36,737 nt of DNA from JABMQB01 sp964408795 (GCA_964408795.1 CAYPAW010000090.1:1-36737); one strand, 5' to 3'. Shown: positions 1 through 8,136, counted from the first letter of the stretch. Made by a program: numbers and translations. The notes: generated by a model from the sequence alone, not told the origin.

Positions 1-67
1 GATTCAGTAAAACTTTCTTCCAAAGTTTAACTTCATCTAAGTCGGGGTTAACCTGAGCTTTATTCAT
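1..67 (-). CDS. Partial CDS, N-terminal 22 residues, unknown protein
   Basis: An ATG on the minus strand opens a frame that stays open to the left edge. The visible residues are MNKAQVNPDLDEVKLWKKVL followed by LN, so only the first 22 residues are present. The leader upstream is very A/T rich, as is usual for Bacteroidota starts, and the next gene on the same strand ends about 150 bases before it. The residues are hydrophilic with no signal peptide, which suggests a cytoplasmic protein. No family can be named from so little. The reading could be chance, since a 22-codon open stretch is weak evidence by itself. Confidence 0.4.
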   Translation of the reverse strand, partial: MNKAQVNPDLDEVKLWKKVLLN

Positions 68-220
68 ATTTTTTAAAATTTATGAATAGTCCAGGCTAAA
101 AGGTAAAAATTTAATTAACGCAAATTCAATATGTTATCAAAATACCATTGAACCGGGAAACAATGTAGCAAAGTGCCCACAACAGCATCCAGCATTAAAA
201 AAAATACCCAGAATCATCTT

Positions 221-478
221 TTATTGATCTTTATCTTTTCCCTTCCCGGACTTCTTAAAGAACCGTTCCGTTTTTCCCCACGCCCTTCCGGCTTTCCGGA
301 AAATCTTCTTGGTGGCCTTTTCCACCGACCGGTCGGCTTTCCGGTAGGTTTCACTTGTGTGTATCTTCTCTGTGGTATCGTCAATGTACTCCTCCGCTTT
401 GTCGATCCATTGGTCCGCTTTGTCCCGGATGCTCTCCTTTTTCTTTTTTTCCGGTATTTTGTCTCTATTTTGTTCCAT
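221..478 (-). CDS. Small, highly charged helical protein (85 aa)
   Basis: This is an 85-residue protein made almost entirely of charged and small residues (rich in K, E, D and R), with no signal peptide and no membrane segment. It reads as one or two long amphipathic helices: repeated spacings such as ADQWIDKAEEYIDD and RKADRSVEKATKKIF place aromatic and aliphatic residues on one face. The C-terminus ends in a lysine/aspartate run. It lies 18 bases downstream of the AAA ATPase gene on the same strand, so the two may be cotranscribed. I do not recognise a family. The composition is like small stress or surface-associated helical proteins, but that is only an analogy. A longer frame on the opposite strand looks like a shadow because it has an unnatural composition. 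Confidence 0.65.
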   Translation of the reverse strand: MEQNRDKIPEKKKKESIRDKADQWIDKAEEYIDDTTEKIHTSETYRKADRSVEKATKKIFRKAGRAWGKTERFFKKSGKGKDKDQ

Positions 479-496
479 ACATCGTTTTTTTCTGTT

Positions 497-1639
497 TTAT
501 GAAATTATACCTCCTCCCCAAAGCCTTTGCAGGAATACCTTCCACGGTAAAATGTGGATATTACCTGTTTTCCGGGGATAAGGATCGTCGGATACAAGAA
601 TCAGTTTGTTAACATTATATTCTTCAGAGATACTTTTCAATCCTTTTAAATGCCTTGGAGTTGCAGATCTGGTCGATTTGACTTCAACGGCTACCTCGTG
701 ATCCCCTAAGATAAAATCTACTTCAATCTTCGATGCAGTCCTCCAGTAAGCCAGGGGATAGTTTAATCCTGTATAAGAAGAATGGGCGTATATTTCCTGA
801 TAGATAAAATGTTCAAAAGCATTTCCAAACGATTCACTCCCATAAACGATCTTTCCCCTTTTAAGTAAATAATTGACAATTCCCACATCGAAATAATAGA
901 ATTTGGGCGCAAGGATAACCCTTCTTTTTGGCCTCTTTTGAAAAGAAGGGAGAAAACGGCCTGTAAGTGTATCCTCCAGAATGTGAAAATATTCTTTTAC
1001 AGTGGGAGAGGAAATGCCACATTCGGAGGCGATATTGGTGTAATTTACTATTTCTCCGTTTGAAAATGCAGCCATTTCAAGAAATCTTGAAAAGGAGCTT
1101 ATATTTCTGATTTTAGCTTCTGCCATTATTTCATCGCGCAAATAACTACCTATGTATGTAGATATCAGTTTATGTGGATTCGGAGATAAATAATGCCGGG
1201 GTAGTAAACCACTATTCAATGCCTTCAGTAGATCAAATTCAGGAATTTCCTGACTTATCAACGGATACAATTCATACCTGAGAGCACGACCACCCAATAA
1301 ATTGGCTCCCGACCTGATTATTTTCCGCGGGCTTGAACCACTCAAAATAAAACGGACATTTCTATTTTCAATCAGCCAGTGGATTTCGTTCAGCAATGCA
1401 GGAATTCTTTGTATTTCATCGATAATAACAGGTTTTTCCGGTTTTGAGGCAAGCATAATTTCCCTTAGTTGAGAAGGATTTCTCTGTAACTTTTCATAAA
1501 CATCAGAAAGTAAAAGGTCGAACCACAGTGAATCGTGAAACAAATATCTTAATAATGTGCTTTTACCCGTTTGCCGTGCACCCCATAAAAAGAGGCTCTC
1601 TTTTCCTGAACCTTCAAAAACTTGCTTTCTGATATACAT
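497..1639 (-). CDS. AAA ATPase with DUF4143-type C-terminal domain
   Basis: A 380-residue member of the ATPase group found in many copies in Bacteroidota and archaea. The N-terminal P-loop domain has Walker A GARQTGKST (residues 20-28), Walker B VIIDE (71-75) and a sensor-like FILSGSS (97-103). A winged-helix-like middle (about 175-230) includes SPTVKEYFHILED, and the C-terminal DUF4143 part has a PD-(D/E)xK-like set, D308, E319 and K321 in the stretches EVDFIL and AVEVKS. The real role of this family is unknown; links to toxin-like or mobile functions have been suggested but not settled. The ATG start is secure and lies inside the first copy of a perfect 23-bp direct repeat. Family assignment is firm, function is not. 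Confidence 0.9.
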   Translation of the reverse strand: MYIRKQVFEGSGKESLFLWGARQTGKSTLLRYLFHDSLWFDLLLSDVYEKLQRNPSQLREIMLASKPEKPVIIDEIQRIPALLNEIHWLIENRNVRFILSGSSPRKIIRSGANLLGGRALRYELYPLISQEIPEFDLLKALNSGLLPRHYLSPNPHKLISTYIGSYLRDEIMAEAKIRNISSFSRFLEMAAFSNGEIVNYTNIASECGISSPTVKEYFHILEDTLTGRFLPSFQKRPKRRVILAPKFYYFDVGIVNYLLKRGKIVYGSESFGNAFEHFIYQEIYAHSSYTGLNYPLAYWRTASKIEVDFILGDHEVAVEVKSTRSATPRHLKGLKSISEEYNVNKLILVSDDPYPRKTGNIHILPWKVFLQRLWGGGIIS

Positions 1640-1685
1640 GATAATTTAAAGTTATAGTTTAAATATACATGATAATTTAAAGTTA
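1632..1685. repeat. Perfect 23-bp direct repeat over the ATPase start codon
   Basis: Two identical 23-bp copies occupy 1632-1654 and 1663-1685, a 31-bp period. The upstream (outer) copy carries an ATG that is closed by a stop after two codons, while the inner copy supplies the true ATG of the ATPase gene at 1637-1639. Read on the minus strand each copy contains TAACTTTA, close to the Bacteroidota -7 consensus TAnnTTTG. The arrangement could be a tandem operator, a duplicated promoter and leader, or an insertion footprint. Confidence 0.85.
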
Positions 1686-2009
1686 AAAATACAAGTTTTA
1701 TATCTAAAATCCTAATTACTTGTTTTAAATTGAACATCCTAATTTATGCCTTTCCGGTTTTGTATTTGTCTTTTTACAACGAGAAAACCCTCCATTGCCC
1801 TTCGTGGCAGCGCAAGGATTCCCTTTTATTGTTTGCTTCGCGTTGATTGGCACAAATGAAGATCAAGAGAGCCAGGAACCAGTTTTCAGGGTTGTCCACT
1901 CGTTGCACTCGCATTAAGGAATAAAAAATTCCGGATTCTCCCGGGCAGGAATGACTGAATTTGCGGCAAAAATGATATATTGTGATTAAATTAAAAACAG
2001 GACAATACG
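1640..2009. other. 370-bp intergenic region, divergent promoters expected
   Basis: The stretch lies between the ATPase (minus) and the aldo/keto reductase (plus). Apart from the 23-bp repeat at its left end I see no gene, RNA or convincing terminator. Short minus-strand frames here have no recognisable content and one of them overlaps the reductase start. A TTTG at 1960-1963 followed by TATATTGT at 1976-1983 resembles a promoter only loosely, since the spacing is too short for the Bacteroidota consensus. Confidence 0.6.
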
Positions 2010-2996
2010 ATGGCTTATCAGGCAAATGAAAATCGATACGACCACATGCCCTATCACCGTTGCGGCAGGTGGGGTTTAAAGCTTCCGGCGATTTCGCTGG
2101 GATTGTGGCATAACTTCGGGGGTGTGGATGTTCTTGAGAATGGCCGGAACATTCTGCACCGGGCTTTTGATCTGGGGATCACCCATTTTGATCTGGCCAA
2201 CAACTACGGACCGCCCTACGGATCGGCCGAGGAGAATTTCGGGAGGATCCTGAAGCAGGATTTCCGTGCCTACCGCGATCAGCTGGTGATCTCCACGAAG
2301 GCAGGCTACGACATGTGGCCCGGTCCGTATGGGGAGTGGGGCAGCCGCAAATACCTGCTGGCCAGCCTCGACCAGAGCCTTCAGCGCATGGGACTGGAGT
2401 ATGTCGATATTTTCTACTCCCACCGCCCCGACCCGGAAACACCTCTGGAGGAGACCATGGGGGCCCTCGACCGGGCCGTGCGCGCCGGCAAGGCCCTCTA
2501 CGTGGGAATCTCCAACTACCCGGCTGATATGACACGTGAAGCCGCAAGAATCCTCAAAGAACTGGGCACACCCTGCCTCATCCACCAACCTAAATATTCA
2601 ATGTTTGTACGGTGGGTCGAAGAGGAACTCCTCGATGTGCTCGAAGAGGAAGGCATCGGATGCATCCCCTTTTCACCGCTTGCCCAGGGACTGCTCACCG
2701 ATAAATACCTCAACGGCATTCCCGAAGGATCAAGAGCAGCCAAATCATGGGGTTTCCTCAAAAAAGAAGAGGTCCAACCCGCCATTGCCAAAGTAAAAAA
2801 GCTCAATGAACTGGCCCGGCAACGAAACCAGTCCCTGGCGCAGATGGCCCTGGCATGGATACTCAAAGACAAAAGAATTACATCGGTACTCGTGGGCGCT
2901 AGCTCCGTGCAACAAATCGAGGATAATGTGGAAACCCTGAAAAACCTCCATTTCTCAGCGGAGGAATTAACAAAAATGGAGGAAATTCTGAAATAA
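2010..2996 (+). CDS. yghZ: Aldo/keto reductase, YghZ type (L-glyceraldehyde 3-phosphate reductase)
   Basis: A 328-residue cytoplasmic TIM-barrel oxidoreductase, colinear with E. coli YghZ from residue 1: the start MAYQANENRYDHMPY matches the family N-terminus, so the ATG is well placed. The catalytic tetrad is visible as D61 and Y66 (in FDLANNYGPP), K97 (STKAGYDMWPGP) and H138 (FYSHRPDP). The C-terminal NADPH-binding part includes SVLVGASSVQQIEDN. E. coli YghZ reduces L-glyceraldehyde 3-phosphate and methylglyoxal with NADPH, so detoxification of reactive aldehydes is the likely role. The protein is slightly shorter than E. coli YghZ at its C-terminus. The middle of the gene is unusually G+C rich: 43 of 60 bases at 2461-2520, against 28 of 60 at 2581-2640. 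Confidence 0.93.
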   Translation: MAYQANENRYDHMPYHRCGRWGLKLPAISLGLWHNFGGVDVLENGRNILHRAFDLGITHFDLANNYGPPYGSAEENFGRILKQDFRAYRDQLVISTKAGYDMWPGPYGEWGSRKYLLASLDQSLQRMGLEYVDIFYSHRPDPETPLEETMGALDRAVRAGKALYVGISNYPADMTREAARILKELGTPCLIHQPKYSMFVRWVEEELLDVLEEEGIGCIPFSPLAQGLLTDKYLNGIPEGSRAAKSWGFLKKEEVQPAIAKVKKLNELARQRNQSLAQMALAWILKDKRITSVLVGASSVQQIEDNVETLKNLHFSAEELTKMEEILK

Positions 2997-3082
2997 AGCC
3001 CCTGCTGCAAACACAAAAATCGACACCAGAAAAATGAAAAAAATGCGTTTTGCCCGTTTCATGAATGTAATCATTTTCTGTT

Positions 3083-3090
3083 TATATTTG
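3083..3090 (+). promoter_or_regulatory. Candidate -7 element TATATTTG upstream of the DUF2147 gene
   Basis: TATATTTG fits the Bacteroidota -7 consensus TAnnTTTG exactly. The expected -33 TTG is not at the usual distance; only TTTC at 3057-3060 is near. It would give a leader of about 140 bases before the start at 3239, so a closer element, TTATTTTG at 3199-3206 with one mismatch, is an alternative. Confidence 0.3.
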
Positions 3091-3238
3091 TAAAGGGGTA
3101 AACTATACCATGAAATGACTGTAAAAATAAATTTCAGATCAACAGGACAGAAGCAATTCCCTGTGAATGACCTATCTTGTAACCCATCAGACAGTAATTT
3201 ATTTTGTAAAAACCTAACAAATTAATAATTATACAAAG

Positions 3239-3682
3239 ATGAAAAAAACACTGATCCTTCTTTTCCTTGCCTTTTATACTCTGGCAGCCTCTTCGCAGGC
3301 AGCCGATAAGATTACCGGCGTTTGGTGGAACGATGAAAAAACAACCAAGATCAAAGTAGAGAAAAAAGACGGCAAATACATCGGGACCATCGTTTATTTT
3401 ATTCCTGAGAAGTATGAAAACGGGGAGCCGCCCAAAGACGATGACAATCCGGATCCGCAACTTCGTGAACGTTCGCTCCTGGGGTTGCAGATTTTGGATG
3501 GTTTTGTGTATGATGCCAAAAAAGAGGAGTGGAAAGACGGGACCATTTACGATCCCAAATCGGGGAAGACCTACGATTGTTATGGCTGGCTTGAAAGCGA
3601 CGACGTTCTGAAACTCAAAGGTTTTGTAGCGGGTATCCGCATGCTGGGACGCAGCTCGGAATGGTACCGGACCACCTTATAG
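3239..3682 (+). CDS. DUF2147 family secreted protein
   Basis: A 147-residue protein with a signal peptide (MKKTLILLFLAFYTLAASSQA, cut near residue 21) and a mature part that fits DUF2147, a small beta-barrel, lipocalin-like family of exported proteins. The family pattern is visible in ITGVWWNDEKTTKIKV near the N-terminus, the central LLGLQILDGF, and the C-terminal VLKLKGFVAGIRMLGRSSEW with RTTL at the end. The biochemical role of the family is not known. It stands alone between the aldo/keto reductase and a convergent gene, with about 240 bases in front, so it probably has its own promoter. Confidence 0.85.
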   Translation: MKKTLILLFLAFYTLAASSQAADKITGVWWNDEKTTKIKVEKKDGKYIGTIVYFIPEKYENGEPPKDDDNPDPQLRERSLLGLQILDGFVYDAKKEEWKDGTIYDPKSGKTYDCYGWLESDDVLKLKGFVAGIRMLGRSSEWYRTTL

Positions 3683-3732
3683 CCCCCCGGAAGGTAATAA
3701 AAACCGGATGTTCCTCAGGACCTCCGTACTAG

Positions 3733-4512
3733 TTATGCTGAAACCTGTACGGAAAATCCTTCATTTTGAACCTGTAAAGCGATCCGGTTCAGTTCGGTTT
3801 CGCTGATTTTCTCCAGGGTGTGCACCGGGGTATCCCTCGCTATGGTATAGATCATAACCTGCGAGGGTTTTATTTTTTTCAGGAGGTTGATCCAGGCCTC
3901 TACCTCAACGGATGTGGTATTGTCAAAATGCTGATTTTTATATCTGCCTTTGAGGAACATGGTTTGAATGATCACCTTTCCGTTGAAGGCTGTGAGCTGA
4001 TCCACCACCCGGCGAAGGATGAAATTCTTTGCCGGGCAATCCATGATACGCAGGGTTTCTTCAAATGCGGAATCGAGTTTTTGAATGTTATCTTCCACTT
4101 TCAGGAGGGCCTTGAAAACCTTTTTTTTCCCCAGCATGGAAGCGTTCGACAACACGGCAATCCGCGCCTTCGGAGCAAGCTGGTAACGCAAAAGAAGAGT
4201 ATCCTCAATGATTTCGGCAAAATCAGGATGCAGGGTGGGTTCTCCGTTACCGGCAAAGGTAATCACATCGGGAAGGGCATCCTCCTCCTGCATCGATAAC
4301 AAGGTTTTTTTCAGTTTTTCAGCAACTTCTGAACGGGCAGGAAGCGCTGTTTTTCCATGCCGGGATTCCGGATTCCGTCCGCATTCACAGTAAATACAGT
4401 CGAAAGAACACACCTTGCTATTCGCAGGTAACAGGTTGATTCCCAGCGACACACCCAAACGCCTGCTGTGCACAGGCCCAAAAACAATATCGTTGAATAA
4501 AAAAGTTGCCAT
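3733..4512 (-). CDS. Radical SAM protein, COG0731-like
   Basis: A 259-residue cytoplasmic radical SAM enzyme. The iron-sulfur motif CSFDCIYC uses C35, C39 and C42, and a GNGEPTLHP segment (AdoMet-binding GxxE-type motif) follows. The N-terminal GPVHSRRLGVSLGINLLP is a hallmark of a widespread group annotated only as radical SAM protein, related to tRNA wyosine-forming enzymes but without proof of the same reaction. I start at the ATG at 4512; a TTG two codons upstream is in frame but unnecessary. It follows the amidohydrolase by 32 bases on the same strand and probably closes that operon. The substrate is unknown. Confidence 0.85.
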   Translation of the reverse strand: MATFLFNDIVFGPVHSRRLGVSLGINLLPANSKVCSFDCIYCECGRNPESRHGKTALPARSEVAEKLKKTLLSMQEEDALPDVITFAGNGEPTLHPDFAEIIEDTLLLRYQLAPKARIAVLSNASMLGKKKVFKALLKVEDNIQKLDSAFEETLRIMDCPAKNFILRRVVDQLTAFNGKVIIQTMFLKGRYKNQHFDNTTSVEVEAWINLLKKIKPSQVMIYTIARDTPVHTLEKISETELNRIALQVQNEGFSVQVSA

Positions 4513-4544
4513 ACCCAATATCGGCTACAAAGATAGTCATTCCC

Positions 4545-5738
4545 TCACACCAATTTTCTGCACTTCGTTTCCGGGGTAAGCTTCAGGCTCTGAAGATCTG
4601 TTTTCACCAACAGGTTAACCCCTGGTTTTTTCCCGGGTTCGAAGCTTCCTATATCCCCGTCAGTTCCGAGAGCTTTGGCTCCGTGTAGCGTTCCCCAGGC
4701 AATCAGTTCTTCCAGTTCCAGCTGCGGAAAATGGTGCTGTAAGATTTTCATTTCTGCAAGAATGGATAATTCTCTGTTGGAAGCCAGGCTGTCGGTACCA
4801 AGGCAGAGGTTCACCTGTTGTTCCCGCAACATATCTGCCGGAGGCAGACAATGGCTTATATACTGGTTCGCACCAGGGCATAATATAAAAAAAACGTTAT
4901 GCATATCCCTCTTTTTCTTCAGTTCCTGAACATCCTCTTTCGTGGTAAAGGTATTATGAACCAAGAGCAACCGGGCTTTTTCCGGGATTTGGTCCACTAC
5001 GGAAACCAGGGAATTTCGTCCGGGGGGTTTCCATCCGGAGAGATCCAGCCCAAGGGTATGCTTCATATGGGTGGCTATTCCTCCCCGGCCTGTCTTGAAA
5101 AAGAAGTTTTCCTCGGAACTCTCCTGGTTATGCATGGAAATCACCCCCTGATTTTTTTCAGTCCACATTTTTATCTTTTCGAACAAAGGCCGGGAAACCG
5201 AATACGGCGAATGGGGCACAATGGAAGCTTCCAGGCCGAGGTTCCGGCATGCCTGATATACTTTTTCAGCTGCTGCAAAGGCTTTTTTGGCACGTTGCGG
5301 CAGAAAACCAAACACTTCAATAAAGGTATAATACCTGAGGGCACTTTTTTTCTTCACCGCCAGAGAGGAACACCCGTTGGAAACATCGCCCACGGCAACA
5401 ATACCGTTTTGTTGCATCTCCCGGTCAGCTTTTTCAGCCTCCTGCTGTCTCGTTTCCACATCCTGATCCCTCAGCTTTTGTACATAACCCAGAAAAGAGG
5501 GCAATCCTGTGCCCCGGGGTATCCGGTTTCGCAATCCGGAAAACTCAAGATGGCAATGGGCATTGACAAATCCCGGAACCACTATTCCACTGTAATACTC
5601 CAGTCCGGCCTCTTCCCGGAGATTCCCATGGGTATCTCTGATATCCAGAATTTTCCCATAGTCATCCACCACGAGAATTCCGTTTTTCAGCGGGGGGGAA
5701 CTCACCGGGAAAATATAGGTAGCCGCAATCTTTCTCAA
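4545..5738 (-). CDS. Amidohydrolase-family deaminase, TTG start
   Basis: A 397-residue metal-dependent hydrolase of the SsnA/chlorohydrolase and aminodeoxyfutalosine-deaminase branch. Metal and catalytic residues are in place: H61 and H63 (NAHCHLE), H176 (IVPHSPYS), H203 with E206 (SMHNQE), H261 (LLVHNTFT) and D316 (LGTDSLAS). The His-x-x-Glu pair favours an aminohydrolase (deaminase) acting on a purine-like or related substrate. The start must be TTG: an in-frame stop lies four codons upstream and the next ATG is past residue 100. The TTG overlaps the stop of the DUF4296 gene as TTGA, which implies translational coupling. The exact substrate cannot be read from the sequence. Confidence 0.85.
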   Translation of the reverse strand: MRKIAATYIFPVSSPPLKNGILVVDDYGKILDIRDTHGNLREEAGLEYYSGIVVPGFVNAHCHLEFSGLRNRIPRGTGLPSFLGYVQKLRDQDVETRQQEAEKADREMQQNGIVAVGDVSNGCSSLAVKKKSALRYYTFIEVFGFLPQRAKKAFAAAEKVYQACRNLGLEASIVPHSPYSVSRPLFEKIKMWTEKNQGVISMHNQESSEENFFFKTGRGGIATHMKHTLGLDLSGWKPPGRNSLVSVVDQIPEKARLLLVHNTFTTKEDVQELKKKRDMHNVFFILCPGANQYISHCLPPADMLREQQVNLCLGTDSLASNRELSILAEMKILQHHFPQLELEELIAWGTLHGAKALGTDGDIGSFEPGKKPGVNLLVKTDLQSLKLTPETKCRKLV

Positions 5739-6130
5739 CGGGAATAATCGTTAGGAATAGTAACAGGTTGTGGATCCTTCAGGGAGGAAGCCTCACGCAT
5801 CAGGTTTACACGATCCAGGGCTTCTGCATAGATCTTTTCAAAATCTTTGGGAAAGCTGGCATAGTAAACCATGGATTTTTCAAATACGGAATCTGCGACA
5901 CCGTATTTTTCCAGTACCGAATAGTAAAAGTCTTCCGCTTTAATTTGTAATTTATTCGGGCCCAGCCGGTTGCTTTTCTGTTCATAGAGTGCATCGGCCA
6001 GGTGCAGGTCAACCAGCATATCCACCATTTGCTTCGCAGGAACCAGTCCTTCGGGTTTTTTGATAAAACTGTCCCCACAGGCTGAGAGAACAAAGAAACT
6101 GATTAAAACAATACCAATTTTCGTTTTCAT
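5735..6130 (-). CDS. DUF4296 lipoprotein
   Basis: A 131-residue lipoprotein with a short signal peptide and lipobox VLSAC (lipidated C18). The mature part begins with the KPEGLVPAKQMVDML and DLHLADALYE segments that define DUF4296, a family restricted to Bacteroidota and of unknown function. I use the ATG at 6130, because it starts exactly at the signal peptide; the longer frame begins with 13 residues that would bury it. Its stop overlaps the TTG of the amidohydrolase gene, and radA ends 71 bases upstream on the same strand. Confidence 0.85.
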   Translation of the reverse strand: MKTKIGIVLISFFVLSACGDSFIKKPEGLVPAKQMVDMLVDLHLADALYEQKSNRLGPNKLQIKAEDFYYSVLEKYGVADSVFEKSMVYYASFPKDFEKIYAEALDRVNLMREASSLKDPQPVTIPNDYSR

Positions 6131-6201
6131 GGATCTGCGGTTTGTGGCAAAGGTAACCTTTTGCGTCATTTCATCAACGGGTTGCTGTTACATAACCTTT
6201 A

Positions 6202-7566
6202 TCACTTTTCCGGGCGGAATAGTATCCGGAAGGCCTCGCTGACTCTGTTAACCCGGACAATCTCAATTTCATTTTTCGTATGAATATACTCCTTGTTCAG
6301 TCCGGAGATCATTATGCGTTTAAAGCCCAGTTTAGCTGCTTCGGAGATTCTTTTTTCAATCTGGTGCACGGGTCTGACCTCCCCGGTAAGACCTACTTCC
6401 CCGGCGAAGCATGTTTTAGGGCCCACAGGCAGGTCGAGGCTGGAAGAAAGTACTGAGCAGATCACGGCCAGGTCGGTTGCCGGATCGCTCACCCTTAGTC
6501 CCCCGGCCACATTGAGAAATACATCCCGGGCTGCCAGCTTAAAGCCGGCCCGTTTCTCCAGCACCGCAAGAAGCATATTCAGCCTTCTCAGGTCGAATCC
6601 TGTAGACGAACGCTGGGGCGTTCCGTAGGCTGCTGAACTCACCAAAGCCTGGATCTCCACCAAAATCGGACGGATCCCCTCCAGGGTCGCCGCTATGGCT
6701 GTCCCGCTGATGGAATCCCCGGTATGGGTGATGAGTTGCTCCGAAGGATTCTTCACTTCGGTGAGACCGGTATCGCGCATCTCGAAGATCCCCAGTTCGG
6801 AGGTTGATCCAAACCGGTTCTTCACGGAACGCAGAATCCGGAACATATGGGTCGAATCGCCTTCAAACTGAATGACCGTATCCACAATGTGTTCCAGCAC
6901 CTTGGGACCGGCCAGGTTTCCTTCTTTGTTGATATGACCGATCAAAAATACCGCCATCGGGCTTTTTTTGGTCTTGTGCAGAACCGCCGTGGTACACTCT
7001 CTGACCTGGGCCACCGATCCGGGAGAAGACTCAATGGCTTCCGTAGAAAGGGTCTGTATGGAATCGATGATGAGAATATCCGGCTTCTGGTGTTCCAGGT
7101 GAGCCAGCAGGTTTTCCAGGGATGTTTCGCTGATAAACAGGCACTCCGGACTGCTCAGTTTCAGTCGCTCGGCCCGGAGTTTCAACTGCTGAAGGCTCTC
7201 TTCGCCCGAAGCGTAAAGAACTTTTTTGTTTTTGAGTCCCAGGGCCAACTGAAGAATGAGCGTTGATTTACCGATCCCCGGTTCTCCGCCGATCAGAATA
7301 ACCGATCCCGGGACGATCCCTCCGCCCAGCACCCGGTTGATCTCTTCCATAGGAGTTTTAATACGGGGCTGCCGGGCTGCATGGATTTCCTCCAGCTTCA
7401 GAGGCCTGGAATTCACCCCTGTGGCCGCTACTACCGTTCGCTTTGGCCGACTGACGATCTCTTCAACATAGGTGTTCCATTCGCCGCATGAAGGGCATCT
7501 TCCGATCCATTTGGGCGACTGGGCGCCGCAGTTCTGGCAGGTATATACGGTTTTAACTTTGCTCAT
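6202..7566 (-). CDS. radA: DNA repair protein RadA
   Basis: A 454-residue RadA (Sms), a helicase that extends heteroduplex during recombinational repair with RecA. The N-terminal zinc finger has C10, C13, C24 and C27; Walker A is GGEPGIGKST (93-102); the RadA signature KNRFG follows the ATPase core, and the C-terminal third is the Lon-like domain (for example SSTGFDLRRLNMLLAVLEKR region and PVGPKTCFAGEVGLTGEV). Length is normal for the family. It overlaps the end of rfaE2 by 14 bases, which ties the two together in one transcript. Confidence 0.97.
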   Translation of the reverse strand: MSKVKTVYTCQNCGAQSPKWIGRCPSCGEWNTYVEEIVSRPKRTVVAATGVNSRPLKLEEIHAARQPRIKTPMEEINRVLGGGIVPGSVILIGGEPGIGKSTLILQLALGLKNKKVLYASGEESLQQLKLRAERLKLSSPECLFISETSLENLLAHLEHQKPDILIIDSIQTLSTEAIESSPGSVAQVRECTTAVLHKTKKSPMAVFLIGHINKEGNLAGPKVLEHIVDTVIQFEGDSTHMFRILRSVKNRFGSTSELGIFEMRDTGLTEVKNPSEQLITHTGDSISGTAIAATLEGIRPILVEIQALVSSAAYGTPQRSSTGFDLRRLNMLLAVLEKRAGFKLAARDVFLNVAGGLRVSDPATDLAVICSVLSSSLDLPVGPKTCFAGEVGLTGEVRPVHQIEKRISEAAKLGFKRIMISGLNKEYIHTKNEIEIVRVNRVSEAFRILFRPEK

Positions 7567-8062
7567 CGCCGGCTTTTCGTATGTTTGCTATCAGCAAAGA
7601 GGTGGAATAACCAGGCACCAGGGGAACTACCTCCACCTTCCCCCCGTGGGCCTCAACCGCTTCATGACCGGCAATCTCAGGAACGGTATAATCCCCTCCT
7701 TTGACCAGTATATCGGGGAGTATCTGCGCGATGAGCCGGGCAGGCGTATCTTCCGTAAAAAGAACCACGGCATCCACAAAACAAAACGATGCCAGCATAA
7801 GCGCTCTTGATTTTTCATCCGTCAGGGGCCTTCCCCGGCCTTTGAGTCTTTGTACCGACCGGTCGCTATTCAGGCCGATGATCAGCTTATCGGCTTTCTC
7901 CGCTGTCCGGATCAGCATCTCCAGGTGTCCCCGGTGAACCAGGTCAAAGCAGCCATTCGTGAAAACCGTCGTCTTCCCCTCTTTTTTCCATTGATCGATG
8001 CATGGCCTGAAGGAAGCATAATCCGGGAATATCTTTGTTTTGATCCGTTGCAGGTGATCCAT
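7553..8062 (-). CDS. rfaE2: D-glycero-beta-D-manno-heptose 1-phosphate adenylyltransferase
   Basis: A 169-residue nucleotidyltransferase of the HldE C-terminal (RfaE domain II) type. It attaches AMP to heptose 1-phosphate to make ADP-heptose for lipopolysaccharide inner core. The signature TNGCFDLVHRGH carries the HxGH motif (H43, H46), followed by GLNSDRSVQRLKGRGRP and the C-terminal DILVKGGDY. In E. coli this domain is fused to the kinase; here the kinase is a separate gene (33088-34089). A leader AGAGGA lies just before the ATG at 8062. It overlaps radA by 14 bases. A related glycerol-3-phosphate cytidylyltransferase function is possible but the RPLTDEKSRA and VKGGDY segments favour RfaE2. 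Confidence 0.88.
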   Translation of the reverse strand: MDHLQRIKTKIFPDYASFRPCIDQWKKEGKTTVFTNGCFDLVHRGHLEMLIRTAEKADKLIIGLNSDRSVQRLKGRGRPLTDEKSRALMLASFCFVDAVVLFTEDTPARLIAQILPDILVKGGDYTVPEIAGHEAVEAHGGKVEVVPLVPGYSTSLLIANIRKAGDEQS

Positions 8063-8080
8063 CGGTTCCTCTGTTTAGTA

Positions 8081-8114
8081 TAAAAAAACTCCCTCGTTCT
8101 TTTCCGGGGAGTTT
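8081..8114 (-). terminator. Rho-independent terminator of panC-panD
   Basis: A perfect 8-bp stem, AAACTCCC at 8086-8093 with GGGAGTTT at 8107-8114, encloses a 13-base loop. Read on the minus strand the hairpin runs directly into a T-run (7 T at 8082-8088, partly in the stem). It lies 23 bases after the panD stop and before the rfaE2 start, so it closes the panC-panD unit. Confidence 0.8.
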
Positions 8115-8136
8115 CCGTGTCTTTCGTATGATTCGT

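Noticed and set aside
146..165. CATTG-N10-CAATG hairpin after the 85-residue gene
   Set aside because: Only five base pairs with a long loop and a weak T-rich tail.
173..502. 109-residue plus-strand frame at the left end
   Set aside because: It is rich in F, P and L runs with no motif and lies opposite the more credible 85-residue charged protein.
1774..2025. 83-residue minus-strand frame between the ATPase and the reductase
   Set aside because: It overlaps the well-supported reductase start, has no recognisable content and an unlikely composition.
2076..2588. 170-residue minus-strand frame over the reductase gene
   Set aside because: It is an antisense shadow caused by the high G+C stretch; it resembles no family and lies fully inside a strong gene.
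4899..5747. 282-residue plus-strand frame over the amidohydrolase
   Set aside because: It is antisense to a gene with all metal-binding residues in place and has no motif of its own.
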